A DNA stretch of 64,000 nt. Origin: Pseudonocardiales bacterium (GTDB taxonomy: Bacteria > Actinomycetota > Actinomycetes > Mycobacteriales > Pseudonocardiaceae). The notes beneath the pieces are model-generated. The model searched no databases, had not been told where the DNA came from, and saw only the letters and a list, made by a program, of their open reading frames with translations. A program made the translations under genes and the position numbers. The stretch's first letter is position 1. Each line of letters begins with the position of its first letter. The stretch is from NCBI GenBank assembly GCA_023252195.1, contig JAHEXI010000001.1, positions 372,001-436,000 on the forward strand. Direction: 5' to 3'. Below are positions 60,247 to 64,000 of the stretch, piece by piece.

Positions 60247-60978
60247 GTGACGGTGCACGAGCACGGCAGGTACAGCACTGGGGTCGAAGACCTGCCGTAC
60301 CGCTCCGTACCCGAGGCTGCGGTCGGCCGCCTCGCCGTCTACCTTCGGGTGCTTACCTCGATGATTGAGCAGGGCGTGACCACGATGTCGAGCGAGGTAC
60401 TCGCCGGCGCTGCTGGGGTGAACTCGGCGACTCTGCGCAAGGACTTGTCGTATGTGGGTTCCTACGGCACTCGCGGGGTGGGTTACGACACCGCGCGGCT
60501 GGTGGAGCACATCGAGCGGCTGCTCGGGCTTACCCGGCACCACAGTATCGCCGTGGTCGGCATCGGCAACCTTGGTCATGCACTTGCCAACTACCCGGGC
60601 TTCCCTGACCGTGGCTTCCCGGTCACGGCCTTGTTCGACCTCGACGAGGACCTGATCGGGGTCCCCGTCGGTGGGTTGCCGGTAGACCACGTCGACAGCA
60701 TCCCGGCGATATGCGCCGAGCGAGAGGTAACCATCGGCGTGATCTGCACCCCGGTCCCCGCCGCGCAAGGGGTGTGTGAGCTGCTTGTGGCTGGTGGGGT
60801 CCGGTGCATCCTGAACTTCGCCCCGATCGTGCTGCAGGTCCCCGACGATGTCGAGGTTCGCCGGGTCGACCTCGCAGTGGAGCTGCAAATCCTGTCGTTT
60901 CACCAGGTCCGTCGGTGCAATGGCAACGGGGTCGGACCGGTGGTCGAGCCGATCGATCCGATCGCGGTGAGCCGATGA
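60247..60978 (+). CDS. rex: Redox-sensing repressor Rex
   Basis: NAD+/NADH-sensing repressor of 243 residues. It has an N-terminal winged helix ([24 protein letters not shown] as [13 protein letters not shown] and [10 protein letters not shown]), the Y-G-TRGVGY motif, the Rossmann site [12 protein letters not shown] and a C-terminal swapped helix. GTG 60247 has AGGAAGG five bases upstream. Its stop overlaps the hemA start (ATGA), so Rex controls tetrapyrrole synthesis directly within one operon. Confidence 0.95.
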   Translation: MTVHEHGRYSTGVEDLPYRSVPEAAVGRLAVYLRVLTSMIEQGVTTMSSEVLAGAAGVNSATLRKDLSYVGSYGTRGVGYDTARLVEHIERLLGLTRHHSIAVVGIGNLGHALANYPGFPDRGFPVTALFDLDEDLIGVPVGGLPVDHVDSIPAICAEREVTIGVICTPVPAAQGVCELLVAGGVRCILNFAPIVLQVPDDVEVRRVDLAVELQILSFHQVRRCNGNGVGPVVEPIDPIAVSR

Positions 60979-62348
60979 GTCTTCTGGTCGTCGGTCTGTC
61001 TCATCGCAGTGCGCCGGTTGAAGTGCTGGAACGAGTCGCGGTGTCGGCCTTGGACGCCGGTAAGGTGCTGTGTCAGTTGCTTGCGCGCGAGAACGTCGCG
61101 GAGGCGCTGCTGCTGTCGACCTGTAATCGGGTCGAAGTCTATGCGGTGGTCGCGACCTTCCACGGTGGCCTCGCCGATATCACCGATGTGCTGGCGGGCC
61201 AGTCCGCGATAGCGCTCGACGAACTGTCCGAGCACCTCTACGTGCACTACGCGGCCGCCGGTGTGGAGCATCTGTTCTCGGTAGCCGCCGGGCTGGACTC
61301 GATGGTCGTCGGCGAGCCGCAGATCCTCGGTCAACTGCGCGCCGCGTACGCCGGCGCCGAACAAGCGGGCACAATCGGGCGCACCCTCCATGAGGTGGTG
61401 CAGCAAGCGCTTCGGGTCGGCAAACGGATCCACACCGAGACCGGCATCGGCGCCGCCGGCGCCTCCGTGGTCTCCGAAGCCCTTGCCGCGACGGCGGCCG
61501 CGCTGGCCGGTGCCTCGGGGGTCAACGGGGCAGGTGGCAACGGGGCGGGTTTGGCCGGTCGGCGGGTGTTGGTTCTCGGCGCCGGTTCGATGGGCTCGCT
61601 GGCCGCGGCGCAGCTACGCCGTGCCGGGGTGGCCGAGATCGTGGTGGCCAATCGCACCCACGTCAGTGCGCAGCGGCTGGCCACGCTGTGCCAGGGCGAG
61701 GGCACGCCCGCCCGGGCCGTCAGCCTGGATGATGTGGCTGGCGTGTTGGCCGCGGTAGACGTGGTGATCTGCTGCACCAACGCGACCGGCGCGGTGCTCG
61801 GCGTCGAGCAGATAATCGAGAGCCACCGTCGGGTCCCGCTCGTCGTGTGTGATCTGGGCCTGCCCCGCAACGTCGAACCCGGGGTGGGCGGTGTCCCCGG
61901 CGTGATCCTGCTGGATCTCAGCGCCGTGGCTCGCCGGCTGGAACAGCGCGGTACCGGGTCCGACGCGGTCAGCACCGCGCACTGCCTTGTCGCACAGGAG
62001 GTGTGCCAGTACCTGGCCGCCCAGCGCACCGCGGAAGTCACGCCGACAGTCGCCGCGCTACGCAAGCGCGCGGCCGAGGTGGTGGACGCGGAATTGCTGC
62101 GGCTGGACGGACGGCTGCCGGGACTTGATGCCGGGGTGCGCGACGAGCTAGCCCGGAGTGTCCGTCGGGTGGTGGACAAGCTGTTGCACGCCCCGACCGT
62201 GCGGGTCAAGCAGCTCGCCGAGGCCGGTGGCGGGCAGGCTTACGCCGACGCGCTGCGCGAGCTGTTCGAACTCGACCCGCAAGCAGCTGCCGCCATCGCC
62301 GCGCCGATTCGCCCAGCGTCGACCGATGATCCACCCGGGACTCGGTGA
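60975..62348 (+). CDS. hemA: Glutamyl-tRNA reductase
   Basis: Makes glutamate-1-semialdehyde from glutamyl-tRNA, the first step of C5 tetrapyrrole synthesis. The 457-residue protein has the catalytic C50 in [13 protein letters not shown], the active-site [15 protein letters not shown], the NADPH loop [14 protein letters not shown] and a C-terminal dimerisation helix. A Gly/Asn-rich insert (about residues 182-194) precedes the Rossmann domain. ATG 60975 overlaps the rex stop. The next gene overlaps its stop as well. Confidence 0.96.
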   Translation: MSLLVVGLSHRSAPVEVLERVAVSALDAGKVLCQLLARENVAEALLLSTCNRVEVYAVVATFHGGLADITDVLAGQSAIALDELSEHLYVHYAAAGVEHLFSVAAGLDSMVVGEPQILGQLRAAYAGAEQAGTIGRTLHEVVQQALRVGKRIHTETGIGAAGASVVSEALAATAAALAGASGVNGAGGNGAGLAGRRVLVLGAGSMGSLAAAQLRRAGVAEIVVANRTHVSAQRLATLCQGEGTPARAVSLDDVAGVLAAVDVVICCTNATGAVLGVEQIIESHRRVPLVVCDLGLPRNVEPGVGGVPGVILLDLSAVARRLEQRGTGSDAVSTAHCLVAQEVCQYLAAQRTAEVTPTVAALRKRAAEVVDAELLRLDGRLPGLDAGVRDELARSVRRVVDKLLHAPTVRVKQLAEAGGGQAYADALRELFELDPQAAAAIAAPIRPASTDDPPGTR

Positions 62349-63361
62349 TGGCCGTGGCGAAACGGTCACCGTTGCTGCTGGGAGCCGGGGGTGGTGCGTT
62401 GGCACTCGCCCAGACCGACTTGGTGGCGCAACGGTTGCGGGCCGCCGGCGTTGCGGTTCGTGTCGTGCCTATCGCCGGTGATGGCTACTCGGCGTTGCGT
62501 GCGGCCCTGGCCGGGGGTGCAATTGATGTCGCGGTGCACTCCTACAAGGATCTGCCCATCGCGACGGATCCCCGCGTGGTAGTGGCCGCGGTACCGCATC
62601 GCGCGGATCCACGCGATGCGTTAGTTGCCCGGGATGCAATGGTGCTGGGTGAGTTGCCCGCCGGGGCGGTGCTCGGCACTGGGTCGCCGCGGCGGTGCGC
62701 GCAACTGCGGGCCCTGGGCCTGGGACTGCAGACGGTGCCGATCCAGGGTGACATCGACTCGCGGATCCGTCGCGTCGATGACGGCGAGGTCGACGGAGTG
62801 GTGATCGCCGCTGCCGGGCTGGCCCGACTCGGACGCAGCGATCGTGCCACTGAGTTACTCGACCCGTTGCAGATGTTGCCCGCGCCTGGGCAGGGCGCGC
62901 TGGCCTACGAATGCCGGGTCGATGACCTGGACACCGAGCATCTGCTGGGCACGCTGCTCGATGACGCCGGGGTGCGCGCCGCGGTCACCGCCGAGCGGGC
63001 ATTGCTTGCCACGGTGGCGGCCGCCTGCATCGCTCCGGTCGGTGCGCTCGCCGATGTCGTCGAGGACCTCGATGACGAGGGGCGGGTTGTGCTGCGGCTG
63101 TTCCTGCGCGGAGCTGCAGCCACTGTTGACGATGGAATGCTCCGGTCGTCGGCCACTGTGGCGTATTCCGATGGGCCGTATTCCGCTGGGCCGTATTCCG
63201 CTGGGCCGAATTTCGCTGGGCCGAATTTCGCTGGGGAGCCAACCGATGCCGAGAAGCTCGGCCGCCTGGTCGCGGCCGAGTTGCTGGATCTGGGTGCTGG
63301 CGCGCTGGGTGTGGACCCAGCGCTGCGCGGCCCGGGTCGCGGCCTGATGGGAAACGAGTAG
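62348..63361 (+). CDS. hemC: Porphobilinogen deaminase, divergent
   Basis: Hydroxymethylbilane synthase, joining four porphobilinogens. The 337-residue protein keeps HSYKDLP (catalytic D68), GTGSPRRCAQLRAL, IQGDIDSRI and the dipyrromethane cysteine C227 in AACIAPVGA. Unusually, the N-terminal GTR-x-S motif reads GAGGGALALAQT, the STEGD region is shortened, and a run of five 5-residue repeats (63164-63238) sits in the C-terminal domain. ATG 62348 overlaps the hemA stop. Its gene position makes the function nearly certain although these changes are odd. Confidence 0.9.
   Translation: MAVAKRSPLLLGAGGGALALAQTDLVAQRLRAAGVAVRVVPIAGDGYSALRAALAGGAIDVAVHSYKDLPIATDPRVVVAAVPHRADPRDALVARDAMVLGELPAGAVLGTGSPRRCAQLRALGLGLQTVPIQGDIDSRIRRVDDGEVDGVVIAAAGLARLGRSDRATELLDPLQMLPAPGQGALAYECRVDDLDTEHLLGTLLDDAGVRAAVTAERALLATVAAACIAPVGALADVVEDLDDEGRVVLRLFLRGAAATVDDGMLRSSATVAYSDGPYSAGPYSAGPNFAGPNFAGEPTDAEKLGRLVAAELLDLGAGALGVDPALRGPGRGLMGNE
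63164..63238 (+). repeat. Five tandem 15-bp repeats inside hemC
   Basis: Units of TATTCCGCTGGGCCG, with the last two changed to AATTTCGCTGGGCCG-type, encode YSAGP/NFAGP repeats. The array is in frame, so its length can vary by five residues without breaking the gene. Confidence 0.9.
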
Positions 63362-63365
63362 GTAG

Positions 63366-64000
63366 ATGAGCCGTGTCTGCAAGACCGCTGGACAGATTGC
63401 CTTTGTCGGTGCTGGTCCCGGTGACGCCGGGATGCTCACTGTGCGAGCGCAGCATCTGCTGAACTGCGCCGAGTTGCTGGTGACCGACCCCGACGTGCCG
63501 CCCGACGTGCTCACGCTGGCAGCCCCGAGCGCCGAGGTGCGTCCGGCGGTGGGGGAGCCCGGCGAGGTCGCCAAGGACCTGGTAGCCGAGGCCAACGGCG
63601 GCCGAGTCGTGGTGCGTCTGGTATCCGGGGACCCGCTCACCGCCGACGCGGTAGTCGCGGAGGCGCTGGCGGTGGCCCGCATGTCCACCCCGTTCGAGGT
63701 GGTGCCCGGGGTGCCGATGAGTACCGCGGTGCCGGCCTTCGCTGGGGTGCCGCTGGGCTCTGGGCACACGGAAGCGGACGTCCGAGCGGGCGTTGACTGG
63801 GCGTCGCTGGCCGCGGTACCGGGCCCGCTGGTGCTACACGCCACCGCGTCACACCTGGCTGAGACGGCCGCCGCGCTGGTCGAACACGGGCTGGCGCCGA
63901 ACACCCCAGTGGCGGTCACCGCGGCGGGGACCATGCCCACCCAGCACACGGTGGAGACCACGCTGGCATCGCTGAACGGTGACATCGGCGAGCTCGTCGG
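63366..64000 (+). CDS. Uroporphyrinogen-III C-methyltransferase/synthase (CobA-HemD), cut by window edge
   Basis: N-terminal part of the fused enzyme that follows hemC in actinobacteria. The visible 211 residues form the SAM-dependent methyltransferase domain: the start IAFVGAGPGDAG (SAM loop), VVRLVSGDPL, the VVPGVPMSTAVPAF segment and AVTAAGTMPTQ. The HemD synthase half would lie beyond the window. ATG 63366 is five bases after the hemC stop. The domain would make precorrin-2 for siroheme or cobalamin. Confidence 0.9.
   Translation, partial: MSRVCKTAGQIAFVGAGPGDAGMLTVRAQHLLNCAELLVTDPDVPPDVLTLAAPSAEVRPAVGEPGEVAKDLVAEANGGRVVVRLVSGDPLTADAVVAEALAVARMSTPFEVVPGVPMSTAVPAFAGVPLGSGHTEADVRAGVDWASLAAVPGPLVLHATASHLAETAAALVEHGLAPNTPVAVTAAGTMPTQHTVETTLASLNGDIGELV

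Overview
The window is high-GC DNA (roughly two thirds G+C) from an actinobacterium, most likely of the Pseudonocardiales/Mycobacteriales lineage. The evidence is a block (about 40.0-64.0 kb) in the same gene order as the mycobacterial mshA to hemC/cobA region: mshA, ybjN-like gene, gpm, senX3-regX3, ppx, a membrane protein, a TIM-barrel isomerase, proC, a BldC-like HTH gene, the 33-residue ribosomal protein bS22, an epimerase, a PlsC-like acyltransferase, a HAD phosphatase, a glutaredoxin-like gene, then rex-hemA-hemC-cobA/hemD. Mycothiol synthesis (mshA), a DUF222/13E12 HNH gene with a LexA box, a gamma-butyrolactone-receptor-like TetR and a BldN/RsbN-like sigma/anti-sigma pair agree with this. 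No tRNA, rRNA or CRISPR array was recognised.

Layout. 0-9.4 kb: metabolic genes (APC permease, ilvD, DUF72, serine hydrolase, class-V aminotransferase, aldo/keto reductase, TauE-like exporter, membrane protein) punctuated by long perfect or near-perfect palindromes at gene ends. 9.4-10.8 kb: poorly recognisable, less GC-rich stretch. 10.8-32.6 kb: an accessory region that I read as a fluoride-response island. 32.7-39.1 kb: TetR regulator, secreted protein, aminotransferase, DUF445/DUF2516/DUF2505 proteins and murB. 39.1-64.0 kb: the conserved block above, with a proline dehydrogenase gene next to proC, an ECF sigma factor, a sulfite-oxidase-type molybdoenzyme and two tandem fasciclin lipoproteins.

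The main result is that the island carries five copies of the crcB-motif (fluoride) riboswitch at 12.1, 13.2, 15.1, 15.2 and 30.6 kb. Each has the GGCGATGAGGCTCGCC 5' box, a variable second stem, the 3' pseudoknot strand (G)CCTCTAC, and then a hairpin in which that same 3' strand can pair with the Shine-Dalgarno sequence of the next gene. They precede a PAP2/ABC-ATPase unit, an enolase (with an inorganic pyrophosphatase gene just upstream), two divergent NUDIX hydrolases (one heading a zinc-ribbon/HEAT and dynamin-like operon) and a six-gene complex-I/hydrogenase-4-like operon. Two CrcB/Fluc fluoride-channel subunit genes and a triple-DUF190 gene lie immediately upstream of the last riboswitch on the same strand, and an operator-like inverted repeat sits between crcB and the TetR gene. 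Enolase and pyrophosphatase are classical fluoride targets, which fits the theme.

The complex-I-like operon is unusual: its large subunit lacks the [NiFe] cysteines and its small subunit lacks the N2-cluster cysteines, so it is unlikely to be a hydrogenase. Several island genes are broken (PAP2, pyrophosphatase, dynamin-like GTPase, MutS-like ATPase, MFS transporter), either by real decay or by indels in the sequence itself.
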